A stretch of 64,000 nt of DNA from Deltaproteobacteria bacterium (GCA_026129095.1 JAHCIT010000004.1:124001-188000); one strand, 5' to 3'. Numbered from the stretch's first letter, positions 50,050-59,001 are shown. Numbers and translations: made by a program. The notes: generated by a model from the letters alone, not told the origin.

Positions 50050-51438
50050 ATGTCCCACATCAACTGGAACGACAGGCTCTGTTTTGAACCCCGCGTGGCA
50101 AAGGGCGGCCTCGGCCTACCGGCGGACGACGACCGGAACTGGGAGTTCAGGGGCCGCGAGCTGGTGGGCCTCGTCGAGAAGCGGCGGGCCGCGAAAAAGG
50201 ACCTGGGGTTCCTGGACCTGCCGGAAACGATGCCGGCAACGGCCGCCAAATGCCGTGACTACATCGCCCACGCCCGCGAGCACGGCCTCGACACGATGCT
50301 GGTGCTGGGGATCGGCGGGTCATCGCTCGGCGGCCGGATGCTGCAGGAAGCGCTTGCTCCGGCGACGGCGGCGGCGAGCACCCGCCCGCGTGCCGCCGGA
50401 ACGATGCGCGTCCTGTTCGCCGATTCGCTCGACCCGGACACCTTCGCTACGCTGCTCGCATCGGTGGACTGCCGCAAAACCTGCGTGAACGTCATCTCCA
50501 AGTCCGGCTCCACCGCCGAAACGCTGGCGCAGTTCCTCATCTGCCGCGAGCGGTGGGAGCGGGAAACCGGCCCCAACTGGCACCACTACTTCTGCTTCAC
50601 GACTGATCCGGTGAAAGGGCCGCTCCGCCAGATCGCCGGGCAGCACCATATCCGCAGCTTCGAGGTGCCCCCGAACGTGGGCGGGAGGTTCAGCGTGCTG
50701 TCGGCCGTGGGCCTTCTGCCCGCTGCCGCCATGGGGATTGATCTGGCCGAACTGCTCGCCGGAGCTGGCCGCACCCGTGACCTGTGCCTGAGGACCGACC
50801 CGCTCACAAACCCCGCGCTGCGGTTCGCCCTGATGCACCTCAAGCTGAAAGACCGGGGACTTGCGGAAACACTTATATGGCCTTACGTGGACCGGCTGCG
50901 GTCGTTTGGCCTGTGGTTCGCCCAGCTCTGGGCCGAAAGCCTGGGGAAAAGCACCCGTTCGCACCGGGCAAAACTCAGGCAGGGGTTTACCCCGGTCCTG
51001 TCGCTGGGGGCCGCCGACCAGCACAGCCAGCTCCAGCTTTATCTGGAATCCCCCGCCCGGCGGCTCGCCGTGGTGATCGGACAGGAGCAGCACCTGTCAG
51101 ACCCCAGATTCCCCAGTTATTTCAATGAGTTTGAGGAAATCGCCTATCTCCCCGGCCACACCCTGGGGGCCCTCCAGGAAGCCGAGCGGCAGGCGACCGT
51201 CCTCAGTCTCGCGCAAAACGGCACCCCTGTCATACAGATTTCCATAGACAGCGTTTCTCCCCGTGTGATAGGCGATTTGATAATGCTGTTCGAGGCCGCC
51301 ACGGTTCTCACCGGCGAAGGGCTCGGGCTGGACGCCATGGACCAGCCGGCCGTCGAACAGGGGAAGCGGTACGCCATGGGTACGCTCGGCCGCAAGGGTT
51401 ACGAGCATTACCGGCTGGCCGCAGACGCAACGAAGTAG
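50050..51438 (+). CDS. pgi: Glucose-6-phosphate isomerase
   Basis: Interconverts glucose 6-phosphate and fructose 6-phosphate in glycolysis; 462 residues, on the short side of the family range. The SIS-domain motifs are LVLGIGGSSLGGRML and VNVISKSGSTAETLAQF. The C-terminal signature has SLGAADQHSQLQLYLE and a final EQGKRYAMGTLGR block (VEQGKRYAMG) with the catalytic Lys. It is cytoplasmic. I chose the ATG at 50050 (MSHINWND) over an upstream Met that would add 12 unlike residues. It is 74 bases downstream of the antitoxin stop. Confidence 0.95.
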   Translation: MSHINWNDRLCFEPRVAKGGLGLPADDDRNWEFRGRELVGLVEKRRAAKKDLGFLDLPETMPATAAKCRDYIAHAREHGLDTMLVLGIGGSSLGGRMLQEALAPATAAASTRPRAAGTMRVLFADSLDPDTFATLLASVDCRKTCVNVISKSGSTAETLAQFLICRERWERETGPNWHHYFCFTTDPVKGPLRQIAGQHHIRSFEVPPNVGGRFSVLSAVGLLPAAAMGIDLAELLAGAGRTRDLCLRTDPLTNPALRFALMHLKLKDRGLAETLIWPYVDRLRSFGLWFAQLWAESLGKSTRSHRAKLRQGFTPVLSLGAADQHSQLQLYLESPARRLAVVIGQEQHLSDPRFPSYFNEFEEIAYLPGHTLGALQEAERQATVLSLAQNGTPVIQISIDSVSPRVIGDLIMLFEAATVLTGEGLGLDAMDQPAVEQGKRYAMGTLGRKGYEHYRLAADATK

Positions 51439-51567
51439 CTGCAGCCGCGGGTGGCGGCTCCGGAAGAGGGTTCAGGCAGGGTACGGGGGAGTTCCTGTGC
51501 CCGGGCGCCGGCAGGAAAGGCCGGTGCGGCGGCAAACAGTTTGTGAAGGGGTATCAGGCACCGCGAA

Positions 51568-52278
51568 ATGTCAGGAAAAAGTCCACTCAAGTTTGAAACA
51601 TTCATCGAGCAGTTCCCCAGGCGGCTCGAAAAGGCCCTGTCGGGTTTCCGGGTAATCCGCCGGCTCGGCGACGAGCTTGAATACGAATACCAGGGGTTCG
51701 ACAACGCCCTCGACCTCAAGATCGTCTACGAGAAGTTCCACGAGATCAACGCCGACCTCGCCTCGCTGGTGGCCCGCTACGCCGACTACGTGCGCCAGTT
51801 CGCCGAGAAGTCCCGCCTGCCGCAGGCGACCGCGACGGCTGTGCAGCACTACAACGGCTACTCGGAGAAAGAGGCCGACTGGTTCGAGAAGGCCGCCGCC
51901 GAGCGGCGCCAGCGCCTGCAGCTAGCCGCGCCGCCGCCCCCGCCGCCGCCCGTCTCCACACCGTCGAACCGCCACCCGAAGGTGATCAAGGTAAAGCCCC
52001 GCCGCGCGCCCCGGCTTCTGGTGCAGCCCCCGCCGCCACCGGCGGCCGTCCCCCCGGCTTCCGGCAAGAGCGGCAACGGCTCCCACCCGGCGCCCTCGCG
52101 CAAGCGGGCAGCCCCGGCAGCGCGCAAGGCCGCCAAGGGTGCATCGGCCAGGAAGAGCCCCAAACGGGCCCCTGTCAAGGCCAAGCGCCCCGCCTCCAAG
52201 CCAGCGGGGCGCAAGCGGGCCAAGGCGGCCGCCAAGCCGCGTTTCATGGACCGGGTAAAAAAGCTGTTCGGACGCTAA
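51568..52278 (+). CDS. Protein with helical N-terminal domain and H1-like basic tail
   Basis: A 236-residue protein of unknown family. The N-terminal 120 residues look like a small alpha/beta fold (FETFIEQFPRRLEKALSGF, FDNALDLKIVYEKFHEIN), followed by a helix with charged residues (EKEADWFEKAAAERRQRLQ). A Pro-rich linker with a run of 8 prolines and another of 5 follows. The last 85 residues are rich in Lys, Ala, Pro and Arg with little else (RKSPKRAPVKAKRPAS), like the tails of histone H1 and some bacterial nucleoid proteins. DNA or RNA binding is inferred. It lies 0.7 kb from a bacterial histone gene, on the opposite strand. Confidence 0.55.
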   Translation: MSGKSPLKFETFIEQFPRRLEKALSGFRVIRRLGDELEYEYQGFDNALDLKIVYEKFHEINADLASLVARYADYVRQFAEKSRLPQATATAVQHYNGYSEKEADWFEKAAAERRQRLQLAAPPPPPPPVSTPSNRHPKVIKVKPRRAPRLLVQPPPPPAAVPPASGKSGNGSHPAPSRKRAAPAARKAAKGASARKSPKRAPVKAKRPASKPAGRKRAKAAAKPRFMDRVKKLFGR

Positions 52279-52295
52279 AGGGAAAGCCCCGCCCG

Positions 52296-52706
52296 TCAGT
52301 GGGCAGGTTCGCGGGCGAAGTTCCGGTTCCAGCCGGGAATCTCGACCTCAAGATTCGCCGTCCCGTCGGGAACGGCCTGGCAGGCAAGCCGCGAGTCAGG
52401 CGTGTTGCCGGGGGCCTGCTCGATCCGGTCCAGTTCAGCGTCGGAAGGTTCGCTGAGGCTCCTGCCGCCCTGCCGGACGATGACGTGGCACGTGGAGCAG
52501 GCGCATACCCCGCCGCAGGCATGGTCAATGTCCACGCCATGCGCCAGCGCGATGTCGAGGATCGAGCCCGGCTCGCCGTCCCGTCCGTAGGGGATTTTCG
52601 CCGGGTCCACCTCGACGGTGACGTTCGCCGGCTGGAAGGTGACGCTGAACTTCTGCTGCGCCTTCCTCGCCTCGCCGCGCTGGATGTAGGGACTGCTTCC
52701 GCCCAT
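52296..52706 (-). CDS. fdx: 2Fe-2S ferredoxin, adrenodoxin/Isc type
   Basis: A 136-residue electron carrier. The cluster ligands are in HACGGVCACSTCHVIV (Cys, 5 residues, Cys, 2 residues, Cys) with the fourth in SRLACQAV. SILDIALAHGVDIDHACG and LSEPSDAELD are typical of adrenodoxin-like Isc ferredoxins. An N-terminal extension of about 25 residues (SSPYIQRGEARKAQQKF) precedes the core; it is not a signal peptide. No isc genes are next to it here. It is convergent with the basic-tailed protein gene, 17 bases away. Confidence 0.9.
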   Translation of the reverse strand: MGGSSPYIQRGEARKAQQKFSVTFQPANVTVEVDPAKIPYGRDGEPGSILDIALAHGVDIDHACGGVCACSTCHVIVRQGGRSLSEPSDAELDRIEQAPGNTPDSRLACQAVPDGTANLEVEIPGWNRNFAREPAH

Positions 52707-52782
52707 CAGGAATCATGCTCCGAAAACCGGGCCACCAGGGCCCGGGCAGGTAATTGGCACGGCTTCCGGTAAAAAGGGAATA

Positions 52783-52859
52783 TGGTGCCCCCGGCAAGAG
52801 TCGAACTTGCGACCTTGGCCTTAGGAAGGCCCTGCTCTATCCAACTGAGCTACGGGGGC
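52783..52859 (-). tRNA. tRNA-Arg (CCU)
   Basis: A 77-base tRNA with the CCA end encoded. The acceptor stem GCCCCCG pairs with CGGGGGC, the D arm GCTC/GAGC is intact, and the T arm GCAAG/CTTGC with loop TTCGACT is intact. The anticodon loop is TTCCTAA, giving anticodon CCU (Arg, AGG codons). The outermost anticodon-stem pair would be G27-A43, a mismatch; the other four pairs are sound. Confidence 0.95.
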
Positions 52860-52925
52860 GAAAGCTGGCAGGGGCGGCAAACAGAGGCTCCGCCCGGCAT
52901 TCGCGGCCTGGCGGAGCCTGTGTTG

Positions 52926-52967
52926 AGGAAAACCCCAGGTTCCGGCCGCCAGAGGACGGCCGGAACC
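52926..52967 (-). terminator. Rho-independent terminator after the histone gene
   Basis: A perfect 11-bp stem (GGTTCCGGCCG and CGGCCGGAACC, 8-base loop) is followed on the minus strand by TGGGGTTTTCC. It lies 15 bases past the histone stop and separates the gene from the tRNA. Confidence 0.75.
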
Positions 52968-52981
52968 GGATCAGGCCGCGA

Positions 52982-53173
52982 TCAGATATCGCGGGCCTTC
53001 ACTGTGGCACGGTTCGAGGCCTTGGCCCGCTCGACGGCCTTGGCGACCAGGCGCTCCACCTCGGCGCTGATTGCCGGGATGGCTTCGGCCGAGCACTGCA
53101 TCTTCTTGCTCTTGACCAGTTCCTTGATCTTCGACTGAACCACGTAAATTTCCTTGGACTTGTTGTTGCTCAT
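52982..53173 (-). CDS. Bacterial histone (Bd0055-like single histone fold)
   Basis: A 63-residue protein that is a single histone fold. The first helix is in SKIKELVKSKKMQCSAEAI (continuing after it), the long central helix is IPAISAEVERLVAKAVERAK, and the last helix region ends TVKARDI. KSK-M-SAEAI and VERAK-TVKxxDI closely follow the pattern of Bdellovibrio Bd0055, a DNA-coating bacterial histone. There are many Lys and Arg residues for DNA contacts and no tail. It should form dimers on DNA. The start at 53173 has GGAGGGAG 8 bases upstream; the longer frame has no family resemblance. A strong hairpin terminator follows the stop, and a possible promoter lies about 110 bases upstream, so it is probably monocistronic. 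Confidence 0.85.
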   Translation of the reverse strand: MSNNKSKEIYVVQSKIKELVKSKKMQCSAEAIPAISAEVERLVAKAVERAKASNRATVKARDI

Positions 53174-53280
53174 TGAGCACTCCCTCCACAGTTTTTCTGA
53201 CCCGGCCCCGGCTGGTAAATTCCCCGGAAACCGCCACCTGTGCGGCTCCGGCCAGTCCGCAGGACGCGCCTTATGCACCG

Positions 53281-53310
53281 AGAATGGCCTTTAACGGTAT
53301 CTCCCGTCAA
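53281..53310 (-). promoter_or_regulatory. Candidate promoter of the histone gene
   Basis: On the minus strand, TTGACG (complement of 53305-53310), 18 bases and CATTCT (complement of 53281-53286) resemble a sigma70 promoter. A leader of about 100 bases would precede the start codon. The -10 match is weak. Confidence 0.35.
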
Positions 53311-53347
53311 CCAGAAAAATAGGCCCAAGCCCAATTTTATTGCCCTG

Positions 53348-53884
53348 TCAGTACTGGACCACCGAGGCCACACGGCAGGGTGAAAGGCGTTCACGTCCCT
53401 TAAGAAACTCCAGTTCCACCAGTACCGACAGCCCGGCCACATGCCCCCGGCACTCCTCGACCAGCTTGAGGACGGCCCCGGCGGTGCCCCCGGTGGCCAG
53501 GAGATCGTCCACGATCAGGACGTGGGCGCCCTCGGCAACCGCATCTGTATGAATTTGCAACGTATCCTCGCCGTACTCCAGGGCATAGGAGACGGTCTTC
53601 GTGCGCCAGGGGAGCTTGCCGCTCTTTCGCACCGGGACAAACCCGGCGTGCAGGTAGCTGGCGATGGCGCTGCCGAAGATGAACCCCCGCGCCTCGATGC
53701 CAAGCACCACGTCTATCCGTTCCACCTCGAACGGCTGGGCCATCAGCGTGATGGCGCTTTTCAGCAGCCTGGGATCGTGCAGGACCGGCGTGATGTCCTT
53801 GAACAGGATCCCCGGCTTGGGGAAATCCGGCACATCGCGGATGGCCTTGCGGATGGCAGCAACGGAAGCGGTCGTGGTGGTCAT
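53348..53884 (-). CDS. apt: Adenine phosphoribosyltransferase
   Basis: Salvages adenine to AMP with PRPP; 178 residues, normal length. The N-terminal block [21 protein letters not shown] is diagnostic of Apt. The PRPP-binding loop is [19 protein letters not shown], and [14 protein letters not shown] together with KSGKLPW is the flexible loop and purine region. It is cytoplasmic. It lies upstream of the histone gene on the same strand with 170 bases between. argC is 85 bases upstream of it. Confidence 0.96.
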   Translation of the reverse strand: MTTTTASVAAIRKAIRDVPDFPKPGILFKDITPVLHDPRLLKSAITLMAQPFEVERIDVVLGIEARGFIFGSAIASYLHAGFVPVRKSGKLPWRTKTVSYALEYGEDTLQIHTDAVAEGAHVLIVDDLLATGGTAGAVLKLVEECRGHVAGLSVLVELEFLKGRERLSPCRVASVVQY

Positions 53885-53969
53885 GGGGTTTCTCCTTTAT
53901 GTTGAGCCGGCCTTTGGGCCGGCATTGCAGTTAAAAGAGACGGGCCAGGAGGGCCAGTCAGGACGCGGC

Positions 53970-55052
53970 TCAAGGCACCAGGGCCAGGGCCGTCAGCGCG
54001 GTGGTTTCAGGGAAACCCGCCAGCAGATTCATGCACTGGACGGCCGAACCGGACGCGCCCTTGCACAGGTTATCGATGGCCGTGACGATCACGACCCGTC
54101 CGTCCGGCGCCACGGCGCAGGAAAGGTCGGCATAGTTGGTCCCGTTCACGTCGCGGGTGGCCGGGAAGGCGCCTTCCGGGCAGATGCGGATGAACGGCTC
54201 GCCGGCATATGCCTTCCGCCACAGGCCCGTCACCTGCTTCCAGGTGGTTCCGGCCGGGGCCTTGGCATAGATCGTGGAAAGTATCCCGCGGTTCATCGGC
54301 ACAAGATGCGGCGTGAACGTCACGTGGATGTTTTTCCCCGCCGCCACCGACAGCTCCTGCTCGATCTCCGGTGTGTGCCGGTGGGTGAGCACCTTGTATG
54401 CCTTGAAACTCCCCGATACCTCGGTGAAGAGATTATCCACCGACGCTCCGCGCCCCGCGCCGGAGACGCCCGATTTGGAGTCGATCACGATGTCCCCGGT
54501 CCCGGTCAGGCCGGCGCGCAGGAGCGGCGCGAGCGAGAGGATCGGCCCCTGCGGATAGCAGCCGGGGTTGGCAATGAGCCGGGCCTTTTTGATCCGGTCC
54601 CGGTAGATTTCGGGCAGCCCGTAGACCGCCTCCCTGAGGAACTGCGGCGCCGGGTGCTGGCCGTAAGTTTTCCCGTAAACGGCGGCGTCCTTCAGCCGGA
54701 AGTCGGCCGAAAGATCTATTACCTTCTTGCCGAGTTTCAGCACCTCGATGACTGTCGGGGCCGCTTCGGCGTGGGGAAGCGCGGTAAAGACGATATCGGC
54801 CGACTTCGCCGCCCGGGCCGGATCCAGCCGCTCCAGTTTCAGTCCGTCGTACGGCCCCTTAAGCGAGGGAAACAGTTCGGCCACCGGCTGACCGGCCGAT
54901 TTCTCGCTGGAGGCGTAGACAACCTCCACGCCCGGATGGCCCGCGAGCAGGCGGAGCAGTTCGAGGCCCGTGTAGCCCGATGCGCCGCAGATGGCGACTC
55001 GGAGCCTCCCTGCCGCCGCTGAACCCTTTTTGCCTGCAGGCCGCTTTGCCAT
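53970..55052 (-). CDS. argC: N-acetyl-gamma-glutamyl-phosphate reductase
   Basis: NADPH-dependent reductase in the arginine pathway; 360 residues. The dinucleotide motif is AICGASGYTGLELLRLL, and the active-site Cys is in IANPGCYPQGPILSL. SKSGVSGAGRGA and HRHTPEIEQEL are family blocks. The 15-residue Lys/Gly/Ala-rich N-terminal extension (MAKRPAGKKGSAAAG) is unusual, and a later start is possible. It lies between rpsI and apt on the same strand, the rpsI-argC order that is common in Proteobacteria. Confidence 0.96.
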   Translation of the reverse strand: MAKRPAGKKGSAAAGRLRVAICGASGYTGLELLRLLAGHPGVEVVYASSEKSAGQPVAELFPSLKGPYDGLKLERLDPARAAKSADIVFTALPHAEAAPTVIEVLKLGKKVIDLSADFRLKDAAVYGKTYGQHPAPQFLREAVYGLPEIYRDRIKKARLIANPGCYPQGPILSLAPLLRAGLTGTGDIVIDSKSGVSGAGRGASVDNLFTEVSGSFKAYKVLTHRHTPEIEQELSVAAGKNIHVTFTPHLVPMNRGILSTIYAKAPAGTTWKQVTGLWRKAYAGEPFIRICPEGAFPATRDVNGTNYADLSCAVAPDGRVVIVTAIDNLCKGASGSAVQCMNLLAGFPETTALTALALVP

Positions 55053-55174
55053 GCCGACCTCCCGAACTGGCCGCTGCCAGAAAGCCCGCTCTCAAAACCC
55101 GCCCAAAACCGAGGGGCGGCTTCCGGTATGCCCGGAATGCCGCCCCTGCTGCAAGTCCCGCCGGGAAACCGGGC

Positions 55175-55573
55175 TTAGCGCTTGGAGAACTGGTAACGCT
55201 TGCGCGCGCCGGGCTGTCCGTACTTCTTGCGCTCGACCTCACGCGGATCGCGGGTGAGAAGGCCATTCTTCTTCAGAACACCGCGGAACTCCGGGTTCGC
55301 CGCCACCAGGGCACGGCTGATGCCGTGGCGCACAGCCTCGGCCTGACCGGTGGTGCCGCCGCCCACGACGTTCACATAGACGTCATAGGAGCCGTTGGTG
55401 CTGGTCAGGTCGAACGGCTGGTTGATCTTCATCTTCGCCGTGTCGAGCTTGAAATACTCCTCGATCGGGCGGTGGTTCACCACGATATTGCCCTGTCCCG
55501 ACTTCATCCGGATGCGGGCGATGGACCGCTTGCGGCGGCCGGTGGTGTTGATGGTCTTGGAAGCTGCTGACAT
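55175..55573 (-). CDS. rpsI: 30S ribosomal protein S9
   Basis: Small-subunit ribosomal protein, 132 residues, normal length. The conserved N-terminal [47 protein letters not shown] and C-terminal [16 protein letters not shown] are all present. The invariant SKR end that reaches the P-site tRNA is intact. It follows rplM on the same strand with about 40 bases between, the standard L13-S9 operon. Confidence 0.97.
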   Translation of the reverse strand: MSAASKTINTTGRRKRSIARIRMKSGQGNIVVNHRPIEEYFKLDTAKMKINQPFDLTSTNGSYDVYVNVVGGGTTGQAEAVRHGISRALVAANPEFRGVLKKNGLLTRDPREVERKKYGQPGARKRYQFSKR

Positions 55574-55613
55574 GAACGCGTTTCCTTACGTCGTGGTGGG
55601 GGCTAACGGGTTT

Positions 55614-56081
55614 TCAGGCCCGTGCGGTGTGCTGCTTTTTGGAATCCAGTTCGAGCTTCTGCGGGTTCTGGACCGCATGGGGATGCTCGGGACCGGCATA
55701 GACCTTGAGCTTGGTGAGGAGCTGCCGGTTGAGCGGCGTGCGGTTCATCATCCGCTTGACGGCAACCTCGATCACTTCCTCGGGGCGGCGGTCCAGCATC
55801 TGGCGGGCGTTGGCCGACTTGAGGCCGCCCACATAGCCGGAATACCAGTGGTACATCTTGTCGTTCAGCTTGTTGCCGGTGAGCTTCACCTTGCTGGCGT
55901 TGACGACGATCACGAAGTCACCCGCATCGGTGTGCGGCGTGTAGGCCGCCTTGTGCTTGCCGCGCAGGACGTTGGCGACGCGGGTCGCCAGCCGGCCGAG
56001 CACGACGTCTTCGGCGTCCACGACCCACCACTTGCGCTCGATTTCGCCGGGCTTCGCAAACCGGGTAGCCATAACAGTCAA
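55614..56081 (-). CDS. rplM: 50S ribosomal protein L13
   Basis: Large-subunit ribosomal protein, 155 residues, a normal length. The family blocks are IERKWWVVDAEDVVLGRLAT, GDFVIVVNASKVKLTGNKL, and KRMMNRTPLNRQLLTKLKVY. YAGPEHPHAVQNPQKLEL lies near the C terminus. The first Met (MTVMATRF) or the Met four residues in may be the start. It is the first gene of the L13-S9 pair; the promoter should lie in the 140-base gap to the lipoprotein gene, in 56085-56150. Confidence 0.97.
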   Translation of the reverse strand: MTVMATRFAKPGEIERKWWVVDAEDVVLGRLATRVANVLRGKHKAAYTPHTDAGDFVIVVNASKVKLTGNKLNDKMYHWYSGYVGGLKSANARQMLDRRPEEVIEVAVKRMMNRTPLNRQLLTKLKVYAGPEHPHAVQNPQKLELDSKKQHTARA

Positions 56082-56220
56082 ATCTCCTGTACTTACCGGG
56101 AGTTAGTCCTCCCGCTCCGGGCAGGGATACCTCCCGAAGGCGGCGGACTATAGGGAGAGCCCCCCCAGCCCGTCAAGAGCCATCGGGCAGCTTTTCGGCA
56201 TCCGGGGACTTTAGGAGCGG

Positions 56221-59001
56221 TCAGGGGGCCGGCATCTGGAAAATGCAGGAATTTCCGGTCGTGGGGCAGTCCTCGACGGCGAGGTAGAGCTTTGTCCCGT
56301 CGGGGCTGGTGGCCAGCGCCGAGAACCGGCCCGCATCGAACGTCTGCCCGTTGAAGCGTGGGACGATGTAGTCGATGAAGTCCCCCGCCTGCGAGGTCTT
56401 CACGATGGACGAACTGCCCCGGTTCAGGATGTAGAGGTCGCTGGAACTGCGCAGGTGGTCGGGGGATCTGGCCGGCGGGTTTGTCGGCGCGAGGTCCACC
56501 GGCGTCGAGAGCAGCCCGCTCACGTCGATCTGGTAGCCGCCGCTGCGGTAGTAGACGCCACGAATCGTCCCCGCGTCCAGCCGTCCGAGCGAAAGCGCCT
56601 GGACGAGATTCCGGACCGGGTCGGCCACGAACAGCGTGCGGGTATCCTCGGTGTAGAGCATGCCGTGCTTGAGGCTGGGATCGTCGGTGATGAGCTGGCC
56701 GGCGTCGAGATTGATCGCGCACGGCACGAGCGGGTTCAGCGGGCGCAGCGTGCATGGGGGCGAAAGCTGCGAGACACCAGAATCGAGGTCGATCTGTACC
56801 GCGCCGCCGTCGCCGGTGGCGGCGAAGTAGACCGGGTTGCGGGTGAAATAGTCCACGCCGGGCGTCAGGGGGTTGTCGGCCTGGAAGCTGTCGGCACCCG
56901 CGCCCCCGAAGACGACGCCATAGAGGCCGTTCGAGAGCCCGTTGCTCGTCGCCGCCGGGACCAGCGAGTCGGAGCCGCAGGGCAGTCCCGCCGGGGAGCC
57001 CGCCACCTCGGCCCGGAGCCGGAACGGCAGGCGGGTGTTGGGGAGCTGCGAACAGGCGCGCATGTCCTCCTCGCCCCACCACACGCCGGTCACGGGGCCG
57101 CCGCGGCGGGGCGGGAATGCAGGGACGAGCGGACCGGCCGGAACGAGCGGATCCTCCGGGATGTAGGTCACCGGGCGGCCATCGGCGCCAATGGAGGCGG
57201 CCCGTCCGCCCGCCTCCACGGTGTCGGGGGCGGCGATATTGTTCAGGTTGAGGCCGCTCGACACCACGAACGGATAGCCGTCGTTCTGGACGGCGATGCC
57301 CGTCGGCGCATGGAACGGCGAGAGGGGGCCGAGCTGCTCGTCGCCGATGGGCGAGAAGTCCGGATCGGGCGGGATTTCCACCAGCGGCAGGCCCCGCAGA
57401 AGGAGCCGGGTGTTCAGCGCCGTCACGTCCTCGAAGTCGAGGAAGCCCGCGATGTTGCGGGCGATGAGCCGCAGGATGCCGGGCAGGCTGCTCCGGGGCG
57501 GAGTGGTCGAGAAGAGCGTTCCGCCGGAGATTTCGGCCGCCGGATGGAGCGATGGGTTGGTGCCGCCATCGGTGCGGTCGATGTTGTCGCCAACCGGGTT
57601 CCCGCCGTTCGAGCGCGACAGGACGAGGAGGCCCCCATTGAGGAAGTTGGCAACCGCCACCGGGTCGCCGACGAGCGGCGACGTGGGCACGTGCGCCGGC
57701 ATCTGGCCCATGTCGGACACCATGCCGTCCACGGTGAAGACGCGGGATATCTCGACGAACGTGGGGCGGATGCGCTCGATGCCGATGATGACAAGGCCGT
57801 TCTCTCCATCGGCCACATAGGCATGGAAGTCGCCGTTGTCGAGCTGGCGGAGCTGGACCGTGAAGGCCGAGCCCGGCGTCACCACGGTCGTCGCCACCTT
57901 GGGCACGGACGGATCGCTCACGTCCACCAGCCGGATGTCGCCGTCGGCCACCACCGCCAGTTCGCCGATGGAGGCGATGTCGGAAATGTCGCTCGGCGGC
58001 AGCGCGCGGTAGTCAGCCGTGCTGATGATCGAGTTCGACCGCCAGGCAGTGAGGCGGCGGCCGCTGGAGGACAGCACGTAGAGGTTCTCGCCATTGGTGG
58101 CCGCGGCCACCGGGAAGTTGATCGGGCTCTGGTTGATTCCGCTCAGGAACGGGAAATCCACCGAGGCCGACTGGGGGATGCGCCGGTCGGAGGTGCCGCT
58201 GCCACTGCTCACGTTGATCGTGCGGATGCCGAGGCGGCCCACGCGGGGGTCGTCCGGGTTGGAAACCTCGCAGGGGACGGTGGGTGGCGGAAAGCAGCCG
58301 GGATCGGGCGGAAGCTCCACGACGGCGAGCACCTGGCTCTCGCTGAGCTTTTTCAGGCCGTAGAACGACACCACGCCGAAGTCGGCCGGCTCGCCGAGGA
58401 AGGTAGCCTCCGGGTAACGGATGTCCTGTGCGTCGATGCGGTACAGGCCGCGGGCGCCGGCCGACACCATGAGGCTGTCACCGGCGCAGGCGATCCCCGC
58501 CCCCTCGGCAAGTTCGAGCTGCACCTCGCCCAGCTTCACCGGGACGGTGGGATCCAGGCCGATGTCGAACGTCGCCACGCGGGACTGGAACGGCGGCGCC
58601 TGGAAGTCGAGCGAATAGAGCCGCCGCCCGCAGGCCCGGACGTCCGAGGAGCGCACATCGTCCTGGCGGCGGGTGATGCGGATGTCGCTGAGGTCGCTGA
58701 GGTCCATCGTGACAAGACCGCTCTCGCCGTAGGCGGCATAGGCGGTCCGGTAGGTCGCGGAAAGGTCGAAGTTCACGAGCGAGCCGGTGGACCGCTTGGT
58801 GGCGATGATCCGGGCGGCGTAGGCCCCGGCGACGAACGGCTCCTCGGGCGGTGCCCCGCCGCCGCCACAGGCGGAAAAGGAACAAACGGCGAAACCGGCG
58901 GCAAATAGCGAGACTGCCAGACGGCGAACAGCCCCATGCGGCCGCCATCTACGGCGCGCACTGCCCCCTGCCGGAGGTATTCTCGCAGTTTCCACAAACA
59001 T
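56221..59001 (-). CDS. Large beta-propeller-like (LVIVD-type) lipoprotein
   Basis: A 926-residue exported protein. The signal peptide VSLFAAGFAVCSFSACGG has a lipobox-like end (FSAC), so it is a likely lipoprotein. The body has many repeated strand-rich units of the LVIVD type: AAYGESGLVTMDLSDLSDI, LYSLDFQAPPFQSRVATFD, and AYVADGENGLVIIGIERIR, spaced 45-60 residues apart, which suggests one or two beta-propellers. A second set near the C terminus has TLFVADPVRNLVQALSLGR and a C-terminal TKLYLAVEDCP with a final Cys pair. No enzyme motif is visible. I chose the Met at 59001 (MFVETARIP) because it gives a normal signal peptide. Confidence 0.7.
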   Translation of the reverse strand: MFVETARIPPAGGSARRRWRPHGAVRRLAVSLFAAGFAVCSFSACGGGGAPPEEPFVAGAYAARIIATKRSTGSLVNFDLSATYRTAYAAYGESGLVTMDLSDLSDIRITRRQDDVRSSDVRACGRRLYSLDFQAPPFQSRVATFDIGLDPTVPVKLGEVQLELAEGAGIACAGDSLMVSAGARGLYRIDAQDIRYPEATFLGEPADFGVVSFYGLKKLSESQVLAVVELPPDPGCFPPPTVPCEVSNPDDPRVGRLGIRTINVSSGSGTSDRRIPQSASVDFPFLSGINQSPINFPVAAATNGENLYVLSSSGRRLTAWRSNSIISTADYRALPPSDISDIASIGELAVVADGDIRLVDVSDPSVPKVATTVVTPGSAFTVQLRQLDNGDFHAYVADGENGLVIIGIERIRPTFVEISRVFTVDGMVSDMGQMPAHVPTSPLVGDPVAVANFLNGGLLVLSRSNGGNPVGDNIDRTDGGTNPSLHPAAEISGGTLFSTTPPRSSLPGILRLIARNIAGFLDFEDVTALNTRLLLRGLPLVEIPPDPDFSPIGDEQLGPLSPFHAPTGIAVQNDGYPFVVSSGLNLNNIAAPDTVEAGGRAASIGADGRPVTYIPEDPLVPAGPLVPAFPPRRGGPVTGVWWGEEDMRACSQLPNTRLPFRLRAEVAGSPAGLPCGSDSLVPAATSNGLSNGLYGVVFGGAGADSFQADNPLTPGVDYFTRNPVYFAATGDGGAVQIDLDSGVSQLSPPCTLRPLNPLVPCAINLDAGQLITDDPSLKHGMLYTEDTRTLFVADPVRNLVQALSLGRLDAGTIRGVYYRSGGYQIDVSGLLSTPVDLAPTNPPARSPDHLRSSSDLYILNRGSSSIVKTSQAGDFIDYIVPRFNGQTFDAGRFSALATSPDGTKLYLAVEDCPTTGNSCIFQMPAP

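Noticed and set aside
56455-58908. An 817-codon plus-strand open frame
   Set aside because: It is the antisense of the LVIVD-type lipoprotein gene. The minus-strand protein has a signal peptide and repeats; the plus-strand one is Arg/Gly/Val-rich noise.
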